Both the position numbers and the translations under genes were made by a program. A DNA stretch of 64,000 bases. It comes from Ditylenchus dipsaci (taxonomy: Eukaryota > Nematoda > Chromadorea > Rhabditida > Anguinidae). The stretch lies in NCBI GenBank assembly GCA_004194705.1, contig SADC01001196.1, positions 62,001 through 126,000 of the forward strand. Reading direction: 5' to 3'. This document shows positions 22,623 to 34,425 of the stretch, in pieces. The notes below the pieces were generated by a model that saw nothing but the letters and a program-made list of their open reading frames with translations, had not been told where the DNA came from and did not search any database. Position 1 is the first letter of the stretch. Each line of letters opens with the position of its first letter.

Positions 22623-22944
22623 GTAGTTTCTATATATGTAGTGCTTCCTAGGTGTTCATGTGATGTTACCAATTGTATAGGTTAGGATGCCCAAGTAGCC
22701 AAGTGGGGGTACTTAGGTATCCAGATGATGGTATTCAAATGGTGATATCGATGCGGTTCTACCCTTGTGTGTATAGGATGGCGCAAAAAATTGGGCCCTT
22801 TTAAAATATTGACGTAAGTAACCCCTTGCCCGGTCGGTTTCTGATTTTTGGGTGGCAAGCCCTCGGAAAACGGGGTAGAATACCAAGCTCGAGATTTTTA
22901 GAGTAATGATAGAGTAATGGAGTTTTTTAGAGTAAGATTAAGTG

Positions 22945-23245
22945 ACTGTATTTAAGGGTATTCCACATTGTTTTGGTCACTGGAGCTAAGCAAAAAGGAT
23001 CTCTATATACCTTTTTTGATCACGAGTCTTTCTCGGAATTATGTCTGAGGTAAGTGAGTGCGCGCATCTCTAACCAACCAAGCCCCCTGCGCCCCCTTCG
23101 GGGGCGCAGGGGGCTTGGTTGGTTAGAGATGCGCACACCCACATACCTTAGACACAATCACTCGCAAGTGACTCTGGGTGCATAAAAAATGTATGCATAC
23201 TAGAGTTTCTTTACGCGGTAGGCCCCAGTCAACAAAAATTATGTT
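22945..23245. mobile_element. F3 hairpin element
   Basis: A central GC-rich stem-loop, cctgcgcccccttcgggggc followed by gcaggggg, lies in arms ggtaagtgagtgcgcgcatc / gatgcgcacacccacatacc and then ctctgggtgcata...atgcatactagag. Other members lie at 725-868 (half), 4274-4360 (half), 11312-11470, 17388-17540, 43250-43475, 49140-49420, 57640-57965 and 59232-59510. Confidence 0.75.
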
Positions 23246-23432
23246 CAAATTCCATCTTTTTAGGGTATTTGGATACCCTTTTAGGATGTTTTACCTTGGT
23301 AACCAGGGAAAAAAGTCGAATTTCGGTCAATTTTTTTTTAAACTGGCTTTACGCCACCTAATATACCCCTACTCATATAGCCCTATCTCAGTGCGATCGC
23401 TTTACCAATAGCACATGGAGGCTAGGGCAGGA

Positions 23433-23900
23433 TTGCCAAAAACGAAAATTGCCAAAACGAAGATTGCCAAAACTAAAATTGCCAAAAAGAAAATTGCCAA
23501 AAACGAAAATTGCCAAACCGAAAATTGCCAAAACGACATTTGCTTTTAGTGCAACAGACGAAATAAAATAGTGTTATGTGTGAAAAAAAATACAGTCAAA
23601 CCTCGGTGTAGCGACACCCTTTGGGACCGGCCATGGAGTATCTCTATACTGGAGTGTCACTATATTGGAGCGTCACTTTAGTCATTTTCCTTTAGCCAAA
23701 ACCAAACGAATGGATAAATGAAGGGTACGTTATGTGAAACTGAGTGGTATATGTTCGTATTCACTAAGCTTTTTTTGTCATGACAATTTTCGTTTTGTCA
23801 ATTTTCGTTTTGGCAATCTTCGTTTTGGCAATTTTCGTTTTGGCAGTCTTCGTTTTTGGCAATTTTCGCTTTTGGCAATTTTCGTTTTTAGCAATCTTCC
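23433..23900. repeat. Inverted pair of ttgccaaaacgaaaa minisatellites with an F1 tip between
   Basis: About eight units of attgccaaaaacgaa lie at 23433-23545 and about eight inverse units (ttcgttttggcaattttc) at 23785-23900. Between them, at 23593, a TA-flanked F1 end cagtcaaacctcggtgtagc is visible without a clear right end. Confidence 0.65.
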
Positions 23901-24239
23901 CCTAGCCCACATGGACACCTTCATTGGATGAAACTTCAAAACTTTGTTCAATCTTTTACGAACATTAGTAATAATAGCACGCGAAGTGCAGCGTAATGAA
24001 AAACACAATTAAATGTAGAGAAATTTCATTTAAATGACATGACCCCTCAAATAACAATTTCAGGGTATTTTTTGTCTTGAAAGACAGTCATGTTATTTCG
24101 ATATTTTTACCTGTTTCTTGTCCCCTATCTACCTGGAGGGTAGGTACCTACCCTAAAGCCTTGTGTCCAATTAGCGGATTGCCCTTTCCCTCTCACTCGA
24201 ACCCTCAGTGAAAATTTTGGGGGAATTTAATTTTTTTGT

Positions 24240-24580
24240 CTTAAGCAACCAAATCAAGTGGTCGTCAACTTGGAGCAAAAAATTTTTTACTTTTTTGGGT
24301 TCGAAAACCAGTTTTCTGGACAGATTCGGGCATGCTGAAGATGGTTTGATAGTGGTAAAATGCCGTTTTCTCAGGTATTTTTCGAGTTTTGGTAAAATGG
24401 AGTTTTGGCAAAATCAATTGTATCCCAATACTCAAAAAATATTATACAACACCTTACTTCACTATTATCAAAACATCTTCAACATGACCGAATTAGTCCA
24501 AAAAATAAGTTTTGGAACGTGAAAAACGTAAATATTTTTTTCATCCAAGTGAACGACCACTTGGTTTTGTCGGTGCATGG
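24240..24580. repeat. F4 palindrome copy
   Basis: Arms of aagtggtcgtcaacttggag on the left and ccaagtgaacgaccacttgg on the right, with gctgaagatggtttgatagt / caaaacatcttcaacatgac inside. The spacer words differ from the other copies. Confidence 0.65.
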
Positions 24581-24715
24581 ATCATCCAGTAGGACAGAAG
24601 TTGGATCATAGAAAAGTATTTTGAGTTTCAGAAGTTCTTCACAAGACGAAAATATTACACCCGAGTACCATTACACTACCTGAGTTCCCCAACCTGAGTA
24701 CCTGGGTACAACAAG

Positions 24716-25015
24716 TGGTCTCCCAGTGGTCGTCCGCTTGGAGCTAACTTTTTTTACGTTTTTCATTTTCCAAAACCTGTTTTCTGGACTAATTCGGGCA
24801 TGCTGAAGATGGTTTGATTATAGTAAAATAAGGTTTCGTATAGTATTTTCTGAATATAGTAAAATGATTCATTTTACCAAAACTCTATTTTACCAAAACT
24901 CAAGAAATACCCTACAAAACGGCATTTTACCATTATTAAACCATCTTCAGCGTGTCCAAATTAGTTTTGAAAGCCGGTTTTCGAACCCAAAAAAGTGAAA
25001 AAAATTTTTTACTCT
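24716..25015. repeat. F4 palindrome copy
   Basis: The left arm has gtggtcgtccgcttggagct and gctgaagatggtttgattat. The right arm has ttaaaccatcttcagcgtgt and runs to gtgaaaaaaatttttt. The outer right tip is lost. Confidence 0.65.
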
Positions 25016-25212
25016 CAGTCTGCATGATAGCTACAACCGGGTAACCGGTTGTATGGGAATAAGTAGGTACATAGAGAACAAGTAGGTACCCAAGAATGAG
25101 TACTTTTCTGGGTACCGGGAATGGTCGAGAATGGTTCAGGAAAATTTGATTCAATATATATCAACTGAATCCGTTTTCAAAAGGAAAGTACGTTGATATT
25201 GAGGTTTTGGAT

Positions 25213-27638
25213 GGTAAAATATCGATTGGTGACAATTTTGATTGGTGACTATCGATTGGTGACAGTATCGATTGGTGACTATCGATTGGTGACAGTGTCG
25301 ATTGGTGACTATCGATTGGTGACAATTTTCATACTAAGCCGCAGCTTTATTCCGAAACCCCAAACGTTATTATTATATTTCTCTTCGTTTTTCTGTTTCT
25401 ACTTCTCTTTCTGCCTTAAATCGCTGATTCCTCGTTAATTTACTGCCTTTTAGATGGCTGCTCTGTCGCTAACTTACTCGAAACGCATTGGAATGAAAAA
25501 GCTACCGCTCACGCCTTGCTCGGTTAATTCGCTGGGTGCATACGTGGTCGAATCGAGGGAAGAATCCTAAAAGAAAGGATGGAGTTCAGCTTTGCTATTT
25601 CGTCTGCTCGGATGCCGGTCGCTGGTTGCTAAGGGGCTAAATGTGCAAGACAATCCACTTCCAACAATGAGGGCCGATCTCACAAGCTACACCTGGCTGG
25701 ATGCGGTGCCAAAAAACGAGCACTTTTGCGAGCCAAGACTTTTGAGCGAGGTTAGTAATTTTATCTTTACTATTTCCCAGAGTTATGATTACGATTCTTT
25801 TGCGAGTTTCAGGTGACTGGAATTGCTGTCCGAAGGAGCATGCAAGCAGAGTTGGCAAGTGGCACGCGTGAAACTGTCTCTTCAGCTGCTGTCCGTATCG
25901 AGAGGAAGATCGTCGAGAAGTTTTACGCCGTTGCAGAAGGTACTCCTCGATTATTTTCCCTCATTCATTTTCATTCTCTTTTGGTTTTTCAGCAACAATG
26001 CAAGAGATTCGGGGAACAAGAACGCTACGTCTCAAGCCTTGGCGCGAGCGCGCAAGAAGCAATTTCCGGTGATTTCGGAGTTTGAAAAAAACGAACACTT
26101 TTTGCTGAGATGCACGCTGAGGGAAGGAATTGTTGGCGACAACAATGAAAATCAAGGGGAAAGACTGCTTTTGTTCGGAGGTAATTTAACGTTAGTTTGG
26201 ATCTTTGGTAAATAGCCATCACTTATCAAGATGACTCAATGTTGATTTTTGCCACACTCCGCCAACTTGAATTGCTTCGTCGCTCGAGGGATATCGTGTG
26301 TGATGGGACCTTTAAACATGCTCCATTTGGCTCTTATCAGATATACCGTATTTTTGTTTTGTGAAACAAACGCATTCTGTTCCGCTTGTAATTGCCCTCA
26401 GGAAAGACAAGATGAAGAAGTCGTACAAGAGGTTGTCCGAAAAGGGTATGTTTATTCTTATTCCATTCCGCTTTTCTCACATTTTTTCGTTTTTTTAGTC
26501 TTTGCGGCTTTGGATTCGCTCGACGGACGGATTCGAATCAAGCGAGCTCATTTTGATTGTGAGACTGGAGCATACACTGCTTTCCAACGCTACTTCCCGG
26601 AGGTTGATGTCGAACTCTGCGCTTTCCACGTGAAACAAGGGCTCAATCGACAGGTAATCGTAAATGATTGTAATTAATTGTGGGAATTCATGGATCCGAT
26701 TTCAGATACAAGCTAAGGGTCTCACGGTGGTTTATCAAGAATATGAGAATGTGCAGCGTGTTGTCAGAATGCTTGGGCCTGCAATTGGTCAATCTGGAGG
26801 TATGGACTTATTCGATTTGTCTCATCCGTTTGTCCATTGAGCAGTTTGGATTCGCGCAGGAGACGGTCGCTTTCTTGAATGCCGTGGTCGACTATTACAG
26901 GTACTCATACTTTTAATGTTGCCCTAAATTTTTATTTATTTTATTTTGTTTCAGAGATCAGTGGATTAGTCTTGGGCACATCTTCTCGCTCTACAAGTCT
27001 CTGGCCCAAAGACTACGAATCACGCGGAAAGCTATCATGGAAAACAAAGGGAGCACTTCAGAACGAAAGCGCCGCTGGGAGAGTGGATAGCATGCTTCAA
27101 AGATGTAAGAGTAACCAAGCATTAAGATCCCTCTTTTGTGCAATTGTGCCGCGCCCACAATCGGAACTCTGTCAGCAGCTCACCGAGAAATTAGTCACAG
27201 CGGAAGTGTATTTCGACAATGTCTTGGAGCATAAGGTCGAGGACGAGAACTTTCCCGAGAAACTTTGGAGCTATCTGCAGCGCGTGGGGCATTTGATGGG
27301 ATTCAATGGTAGCATCGACGCAATTAAGGGACTCCCGGCGGAAGAAGAGGTGGAGAGCGAGCAAGAGGAAATCATAGAAGAAGGCGATCCAGCGGAAATT
27401 AATCTTTTCGATGTTTGAACATTGTGTGTGCTCGTGGTTGTTAATGTTTTTTGTTTGTTTGGGTTTCAGAATAAAGCTGCGTCTCAGTATGAAAATTGTC
27501 ACCAATAGATAGTCACCAATCGACACTGTCACCAATCCATAGTCACCAATCAAAATTGTCACCAATTGATAGTCACCAATCGATACTGTCACCAATCGAT
27601 AGTCACCAATCAAAATTGTCACCAATCGATAGTTGTCC
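25213..27638 (+). mobile_element. MULE transposon with 9-bp target duplication
   Basis: The nonamer gttttggat occurs at 25204-25212 and 27639-27647, directly outside matching ends (ggtaaaatatcgattgg on the left and ggacaactatcgattgg on the right, inverted). A 9-bp duplication is the Mutator hallmark. The terminal inverted repeats (about 150 bp) are built mainly from tandem gattggtgactatc units (25217-25325; inverted 27494-27632) and then share ttttcatactRagMcgcagc. The transposase gene fills the interior. A fragment of a sister copy is at 17645-18644. Confidence 0.9.
25454..27418 (+). pseudogene. Mutator-like (MULE) transposase, frameshifted
   Basis: Short introns separate exons carrying MULE signatures: a Cys-containing N-terminal region (KDGVQLCYFVCSDAGRW, near 25580), NEHFCEPRLLSE, first catalytic Asp in DIVCDGTFKHAPFGSYQIYR (about 26300), second Asp in RAHFDCETGAYTAFQRYFP and the following CAFHVKQ (about 26560-26640). 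The third acid region corresponds to NHAESYH in the sister copy but is frameshifted here near 26995 (one base fewer). The tail is acidic (EEEVESEQEEIIEEGD) and ends with TGA near 27418. The N-terminal part also needs frame changes, so the gene is probably inactive, or affected by indel errors. Confidence 0.75.
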
Positions 27639-27699
27639 GTTTTGGATAGTGAATTCGCTCTTTTGGTGTAGTTAGTCTGGATTTGAAATAAATTCACTT

Positions 27700-28500
27700 T
27701 TCACTTTCAAAAGGCAAAATCTCAATTTTTTCACATTAATTCTCAAATCTGATCGCTAAAGGTCCTACGCAATTAAAAGAGCTTTCAAATAAGTATAAAC
27801 ATGCGAATAAAAATATCACACTAATAAAAGTTTTTCTTTGTGACCAAACATGTGCTCAAATGCGTTACCCACCCACCCATCCCAAATACTATATAAGATG
27901 GGTCCTCAAAAATTAGCAGAAAATTGGACTTGAACACAAATGCGTTACCCACAGACACAGTACAAATACTATATAGATATTTTATTGTGAAAAACATTCC
28001 AGAAAAGTAAAAAAAGTAATAAAAAAATTGATTTACAGAATATTTGTGTGAATTTCGTAAAATAGCTGGAATTTTTAAGACACCGTGCACCTTATAATTT
28101 TACAAACACATTCACTCGCGATTCGGCTTGCAACAAAAAAAAAGTATTAGCAACTTAAATTGACGTGTTTGTGCTTAATAAAGAGCTTAGAAGTTTGACT
28201 TAGAAGCTGTGGAATTTCAGGGTTCCGTGAAGATATCTGGCATGAGTTTACAAAAACTGGCCGAAAATTGGACTCAAACCCGAAAATCCACCAAAAATCC
28301 AGACCAAAATCCACCATCTCCAGTTTGAAGCGACTTAGAAACTTTTTTTCAAACACACTTCAATTTCACAGTTTTGTGCTCAAAAGAGATCTAAGATGTG
28401 GAATTTCAGGGTTCCGTGAAGATATCCGGCATGAGTTTACAAAAACTGGCCGAAAATAAGTCTTAAAAAGAAAAGTGGCGACGGACGGACAGACACATGC
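27700..28500. repeat. Intergenic with a 65-bp direct repeat
   Basis: The text gggttccgtgaagatatc then ggcatgagtttacaaaaact then ggccgaaaat occurs at 28220-28275 and again at 28408-28457. Three actatata(t/g)ag motifs (27890, 27968, 28506) flank the region and resemble one another. No gene was recognised. Confidence 0.5.
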
Positions 28501-28555
28501 CAATTACTATATAGAGATTTTTTTGTAAAAATTAAAAAAGTATGCTCAAACCACA

Positions 28556-28745
28556 CATTTGAGTCCTTCCTAACCGGCGCTGGCCTACCCTTGCCTAAGT
28601 CTAAGTGCGCAAAATAATAAAAAAAATCGAAAAATAGGGGGACCAAGGCAAAATTTGGCACTGTACCCGGTCGTTGCACCCGGTAATAATGTGTACCCGG
28701 TCGATGGTATACTCGCCGAAATACCCCGGCAAAAAAAAACCCCAT
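28556..28745. repeat. F5 fragment
   Basis: Contains gcgctggcctacccttgcct and agggggaccaaggcaaaatt, then short tacccggtcg words. Only one arm is present. Confidence 0.5.
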
Positions 28746-28870
28746 ACAGGAAAGTGGCGAGGAAACAAATCGAGACTAACTAGGATGTTATGTGGAAAAT
28801 GATACAACTTATTTGACAGATTCTTTTGATGAATACGATTATTGAAACTGTAAAATAAATGCGGAGGAAT

Positions 28871-28964
28871 CTCGCTACAGTGACACCCCGTTATAGTGAC
28901 ACCCTCGCTATAGTGACACCCCAAGGCCGGTCCCGAGGGGTGTCACTATAGCGGGGGTTGACTG
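28871..28964. mobile_element. F1 MITE remnant, word tatagtgacacc
   Basis: Three copies of the word precede the right end gcgggggttgactg, which is followed by TA. The left CAGTC tip is degenerate or lost. Confidence 0.6.
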
Positions 28965-29044
28965 TAATAGCCGCCCATGCTTTAATAAGCGCTCACCCCC
29001 AACTTTGAACACATGTATCTCAATCGTGAGAGAATCGTTGCAAA

Positions 29045-29187
29045 GCTGTTTAAGAGGGCGTGGATTGAATCATTTTGGCCGGCGGTTAATTAAAATGACT
29101 AGAATGAACCCTCAATTTAGTGTAAATTCGATTTAGTGTACATCTGGAGCCGGTCCCCAGGGTGTACACTAAATCGGGAGTTGACCG
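29045..29187. mobile_element. F1 MITE remnant, same subfamily as 15162-15383
   Basis: Shares ggttaattaaaatgactaga and the gatttagtgtac word, and ends aatcgggagttgaccgta. The left end is missing. Confidence 0.65.
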
Positions 29188-29622
29188 TAACTACGAACAA
29201 AAAAAATTGCGGAAAAAATCAGCTTGTGGGATCAAGGCAAAAAATTTTTCGAAAAGTTTTTCACAAAAAAAATTTTTTTGTGAAAATGATCTGAAAGCGC
29301 ATATAAACACTTTCTGAGACTTTTGAGAAAAAAATTTCGAAAAATATCGACAGGGAGACCAAGACATCTTTTTTTCAGATATGCGAATGCATATAGAGCC
29401 GCTAACTGGGTGCTCTCCAACTGGCACAACGAGGGTGGTCCCCAAAGGTGTCGGTTTATTTAGGTTGGATTAAGATTGTATGTTAAAAACTCTTTTAAAC
29501 TCAAATACTTAAAAGTATCATGAAATCTAATCTCAAGCTAGTTTTTATTACGATAAACACGTATGATACCAAAGAATTTAACACCATGCTGTACTCACAA
29601 CAAACATAATCATTTAGATTCT

Positions 29623-32510
29623 TTAGTCCTCTTCTTCCATTTCTCTGTCAGCTTCATCGAATTTTTTCTTGATTCGCTGAAAACAAAATTTTGCTATCTA
29701 GATTATCATGACTTCCGTCACTCACCTTGATCATCGATCTCCTTACTGGATAATCACCTCGAAAAGATTTAAGACTGTTATAAATCTGGCTGATAGACGA
29801 TCTCAACTGTTTGTAGACATCTTCGGCAAAAAGATTGTGAAAGGATGAACACAGTAACTGAAATATATGACAAGTTCAAAATTTTCGGCCCTATTTGGCA
29901 AACAAAGAATTTTCTAGTCTTGATTTGTTAATTCGCAGGCTCGGATGGCCGCTTTACGTCAAAACGGACTGATAAATGTTTTTTGAGGCATTTAAAAGTC
30001 CATCCTGCAGTGTCTGCGCCAAAGCGCGAGCCAAAAACAACAGGAGAGATCGAGGGAATTACACCACTTGTGGAATAGTGTCCAAATATTGATGAAAAAT
30101 GACCAACGCTAGTGTTTATTTTTAAAACAGTCAAAAGTGGCGACCAGACATTTTCTACTTTTAGTAGAAAATGTCGCACGACAAGTTCTACTAATAGTAA
30201 AAAAATGTCTGGTCGCCAAGGCTGTTCACTCTTCTGGCAAATTTTTTTCTCTTCCGGCAGATTTTTGCTTATAACTTTGTTTTTAAAATACAAAATTTTT
30301 TTCTGTAACATACGTTTTGCTTATGAGAGTTAGACCTACAATATGAATCTAATCTTTCCAGAACATTACTGTGGTCTAAGTGGCGAGATGTCCGAAAAAC
30401 TGCTGAAACGGAAGATTCTTCCGGAAGAGTCTTCCGTTTCAACAGTTTTCTGGCCAACGCGCCACTAGACCACAGTAATTTTATAGAAAGATTAGATTCA
30501 TATTCTAGGTCTAACTCTCATAAGCAAAACGTATGTTACAGAAAAAAATTTTGTATTTTAAAAACAAAGTTATAAGCAAAAATCTGCCGGAAGAGAAAAA
30601 AATTTGCCGGAAGAGTGAACAGCCCTGCTGGTCGCTGTTAAAAGTATATGACAATTGAAAGCTTTGACGATTAGAGGCTTTGAAATCACCTGGAAAGACT
30701 CAGTACTCATCCTGGTCGGGTCAACATCATGCAATGCGTCCAATGAACTCGAAATCATCATCATCTTGGTTTCGCTCAACTTTAAGATAGAAATGAAAAG
30801 TTGGTAAGAAGTGGCAGCTAAGAAGGTACCTGATTTCCACTTTGTGTACCGAGACCAATATAGACGTGAAACACAGTTGAGGCTATCTCCACTTCTTCCG
30901 CCGAAACTGCTTTTGTAGCTGCTTTTTTGCTCTTCTTGCCTACTTCTCTTTCTGGAAGAAACAACGCACACGCTTTGTTGATGATTACCGACATATGGCC
31001 CTTAAAAACAAAATATGTTCAAGTCAGTGTAGATAGTGAGAATCATTATATTTTTTCAAATGACAATAAAGAGAGACGACAGGGCAGTAATCATGATGTT
31101 AAGCAAATAATTTTTACAGGGCAGTCCCTATTCATGGACCGGACGGAACTTTTGCAGCCCGGCTTGAGCTCGCTTGGATTTTAAAAGAGGGACCCCAGGC
31201 ACGTATCCAGGAGTAGGGAGGCTAGCCGGACTGAAGCTCCCCCCCCCCCCTGAAATTTTTCATTTCATTAAAAAAAATATGAGAAAAGTCGAAAACATTG
31301 TAGGTTAAATGACCTCTATGAAAGTTCAGCCCCAGGGTTCATAAAATGTAAAAATTTGCACATATGCGCAAAGTTATTTTTGAGATGTTCCTTCAAAAAA
31401 GTCTTCAAAAATTTTGCTGATTTGGATGAACTTTTGCCAATTCGTATCGGGCAATTGTTTCTCTACACGAATTGGCAAAAAAATTTCAAAATCGGTAAAA
31501 TTTTTGAAGATTTTTTCGAAGAAACATCTCAAAAATAATTTTGCTTATTTTGAGAACCCTGTTTAGTGTGGGCTGAAAAATTTGGCCAGTGCATAGGTCT
31601 AATAGGACCATCCTTTGAAGAAGGACGGCCTGTTGACACAATCGAGTTGTCAGGATTTTTCTATTAATTTTCTAACGCAAATTTTGATCAATTCACCGAA
31701 TGTGGTTTCAAAATCACATTTTACCATATTATAATTCAAATAAGCTGACATTAATCAAGCATTGAGACGGAAAAGTTTGAATTACCTTGTAGATCTCCCG
31801 AAGCCTCAGAGAGTAGTTGCACTTCAGCTGTTTGTGCAAGTGTCTTTGGAATTCATCGTTCAAAACGCAACCGAGAATCTTCATAGCAGTAAGAAAAAGT
31901 CGATTTTTCAGGCTTTTTGTTGATCGAAAGTTGGCAATTCCTAAAATAATTTTTTGCAATACATGATCAGAACATTGATATTGTTCCAACTCCCGGTAAA
32001 TAAATTCTTAAAGTCTGTACATTCGAACAATGTTATAGACTAATGAAAATAAGTTGAAATTTACCTTCCGCAATGATTGTGAAGAGATAATAGCTTGAGT
32101 CAGCCAGTGCAAATTCTTCAATAATTTTCTTTTTGTCTGCCAATTCGTCTGTAAGCAGCAAATTTCGGACAGCTTTGCAAAATTGCTCGTAATCTTCTTC
32201 ACTTCTAGTCGGCTTCACACATTTAAGACACGCGAAAAAGGCTTTATTCATCTGAATATTGAAAAAATTGAATATGAAGGCAGCAATTTGATCAGTTACA
32301 AAATTGCTGATTCAGTTTAACTACTTTTAAATTTTTAAAATTAGTAGTAACCTGATCAACTGTGCACAGTAAGTGTTTATTCCCTTGGATTATATGATTC
32401 CATTGAAATGTTACCATCTGGCACTTTTGGAGACTATTCCGAAGTAAAAATTTGAAAGTATCCAGAAGCACATCAGGAGAAAGATGAATTTTTTGTTGAC
32501 TATGTTCCAT
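29623..32510 (-). CDS. F-box protein, 7 exons, complete
   Basis: Exons 32510-32352, 32251-32065, 32006-31786, 31000-30830, 30779-30690, 29857-29726 and 29676-29623 join in frame to 337 codons and TAA. The donors are mostly gtRa-like and the acceptors ttcag or ttaag. The N-terminus (residues about 5-50: IHLSPDVLLDTFKFLLRNSL then QKCQMVTFQWNHII) fits an F-box, the Skp1-binding motif that puts a substrate receptor into SCF ubiquitin ligases. The rest is helical-looking without a recognised repeat domain; it contains a Lys/Ala-rich segment (KKSKKAATKAVSAEE) and a basic-acidic C-terminus ending DREMEEED. Introns 3 and 5 hold palindromic insertions. F-box genes are greatly expanded in nematodes. 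The model is inferred from splice phase and needs RNA support. Confidence 0.75.
29941..30079 (+). pseudogene. BED-finger-like exon fragment (hAT type) in F-box intron
   Basis: After an acceptor-like aattcgcag, the plus strand reads SDGRFTSKRTDKCFLRHLKV then HPAVSAPKREPKTTGEIEG and ends at TAG 30079. The FLRHLKVH pattern resembles the second half of a BED zinc finger, found at the start of hAT transposases. The upstream CxxC half is not visible. Transcriptionally opposite to the host F-box gene. Confidence 0.35.
30130..30640. repeat. Long palindrome in F-box intron 5
   Basis: Arms about 200 bp each are centred near 30420, sharing ggctgttcactcttctggca, aacatacgttttgcttatga and accacagtaatt-type text. 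A smaller hairpin (gtggcgaccagacattttct, 30134-30215) abuts the left arm. It lies between F-box exons 5 and 6. Confidence 0.8.
31331..31561. repeat. Palindrome in F-box intron 3
   Basis: Begins cagggttcataaaat and ends attttgagaaccctg, with agttatttttgagatgttcc inside both arms. CAGGG ends suggest hAT, but flanking octamers do not match, so no duplication is claimed. Confidence 0.65.
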
Positions 32511-32559
32511 AATTAGGCTAATATAACTTCAGCAATTGTTTGCTAAGTTTTAAAATGAT

Positions 32560-34220
32560 CAATATGGTTCTGTTTTGAAGGAATTACGTCAGCCGGAAAA
32601 ATATAAGATAGTAGCGTAATCCCAGCTCCTCAAACTGTCGATAAAGGTACATCTAGATGCTTACAGTTTAGGCGCGAAATTCAAAAACTATTTAGATCGA
32701 CAGAGTGCGGCCCGGAAATTCGGCCTTTGTCAAGCCTTTATAATTTTTTTCCCGACATGATTTCAAAATCGTGTTTCGAGAGATCGGTATCGAGATCGGT
32801 TTCTTTGGCACCAAATCTATTTGATATATACAGTCAAAATTCGATTTAATAACCCCTATGACCGATTTCTGGTCATGAGGAACGGAATCTCCAATTAAAA
32901 GACACCTCGATTTAACGACTTACTATGCTCGGTCTCTCGAATTTTTACTGAATTAACCCTCTTTTGCTCGGAGATGCCTCTTTTTTAATAAATTTTTGCA
33001 TTTTCATAAGACAACCAGGGAAGAAAATCACAATGGCCGAAAAAAAATTCCAGAAAAGTTGAATCCTGAACTGGCTAAATTTTGGTCAACCGGTTCGAAG
33101 CGGTAAAAATAGTTATGGCGCCAATTTGAAAACTGACGCTATTTCGAAGACAATTGTTTGAATTTTTTTTGAATTTCGCAATCACTCCCATACAAACCAT
33201 TAAATGACTCGAAAAATTAGATGTGAAGCGGTATTTCACACCTTTTGTACGTCACTGAGCAGTGATTTCTACATTCCGCGCATCTAACTAGCAAAACGCT
33301 TGATTTTTTAAAATTTGTCTTCTAACTCGTTTCCTACTATGGCTAACTTAATTTTTGCATTGATTTCCCTTTGAAAAAATAATAACGTGGTGAACAGAAC
33401 GAAAATTCACCACAAAGAGTAATGAAAAAGCGATAAATGGATAAATAAATCAATGGCTTACATAGTTTTTTTTAAAAATACCGCTTTGGGCCGGTTGGCC
33501 AAAATATGGCCACGATTATAATTGCTTCAAAAATCTAACTTTTATATTTCTGTACTTGCAACTAAAAATGCATTGTTATCTGCAGGAATAGTGCTTTTAT
33601 TTGCATAAGTAAAAGGCATGGTGAAAATGATATTCGTGGTTTACTAAACCAAATAAAGTTATAAAATCATGTAATAGAAAATAACCAAAAATACAACTTT
33701 TGAGTATAGTTACAATTTTGGTCAGTGTATTTTTAGTGCCCTTTATTTTTTCTCGAAATTTAATTTCTTTTTCGTTTACCTGTTCTGAAAAATTTAACAC
33801 GAGAAAGGCCGGTTGTGGCTTTTGTTGATTCTGGTGCAGAATTTCACGCTGAACATGATGGCGTGGGCCTTTTCGCTTCAATCATTGATGAAGTAGGTGA
33901 AAAACGGTCCTGAAGGTAACACATTGTGCAGGGTCAAAATCCAGCTGGGTACCCACAGATTTTCAATTACTGCACCTTGATGGTCAAACCACATCTAAGC
34001 TCATAATATACCCAAATGACCGCCAGGAATTTAGCTTTCTAAAAATACCAATGATTGACTTTTTCGGCTTGAAGGTTTTAGATAAATCGCCACTTGTTAG
34101 TTGTAGTAGCGATTTTCAAAACGCTCCAATCTTACTTTCTACAAGCAAAAAACGTTATGCAGAGATAGTATATAGCTGAATAATCGAAACAAAAACAAAG
34201 ACCAGGATTTCACTGTCATT
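32560..34220. other. Intergenic with one F1 tip, no gene recognised
   Basis: A TA-flanked cagtcaaaattcgatttaat lies at 32831 with a further ctcgatttaacgac word at 32909, but no right end is clear. The rest is AT-rich. A short AcaRgaaaggccggttgtgg stretch at 33800 is not convincingly coding. Confidence 0.45.
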
Positions 34221-34224
34221 GGCT

Positions 34225-34425
34225 TTAATCTAACCCGATCTGACCTGATCTGAACTGATCTAATCTAAATCGATCTGATATTTTCGCAACTCTGTGTAAA
34301 TACGTTTCGCCGTAAAATTTTGACATAAAGTGTGAAATTTGACAAAATTGACGAAAAAAAATATTATGCCGATCTTGATCTGATCTGAACTGATCTGATT
34401 TTTGCCCACCCCTGCTAGAAACCCC
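34225..34425. repeat. GATCTGA word arrays, possible hAT right end
   Basis: gatctgatctgaactgatct-like words occur at 34228-34280 and again at 34372-34400, followed by tttttgcccacccctg. Its complement caggggtgggcaaaaa is a common hAT-type terminus. The left terminus and octamer duplication were not found. Confidence 0.45.

Noticed and set aside
26341..26360. F2-like tip ataccgtatttttg inside the MULE transposase
   Set aside because: It encodes the conserved QIYRIF segment; the match is coincidental.
31331..31561. hAT element with CAGGGTTC tips
   Set aside because: Tips are suggestive, but flanking octamers do not match, so kept only as a palindrome.
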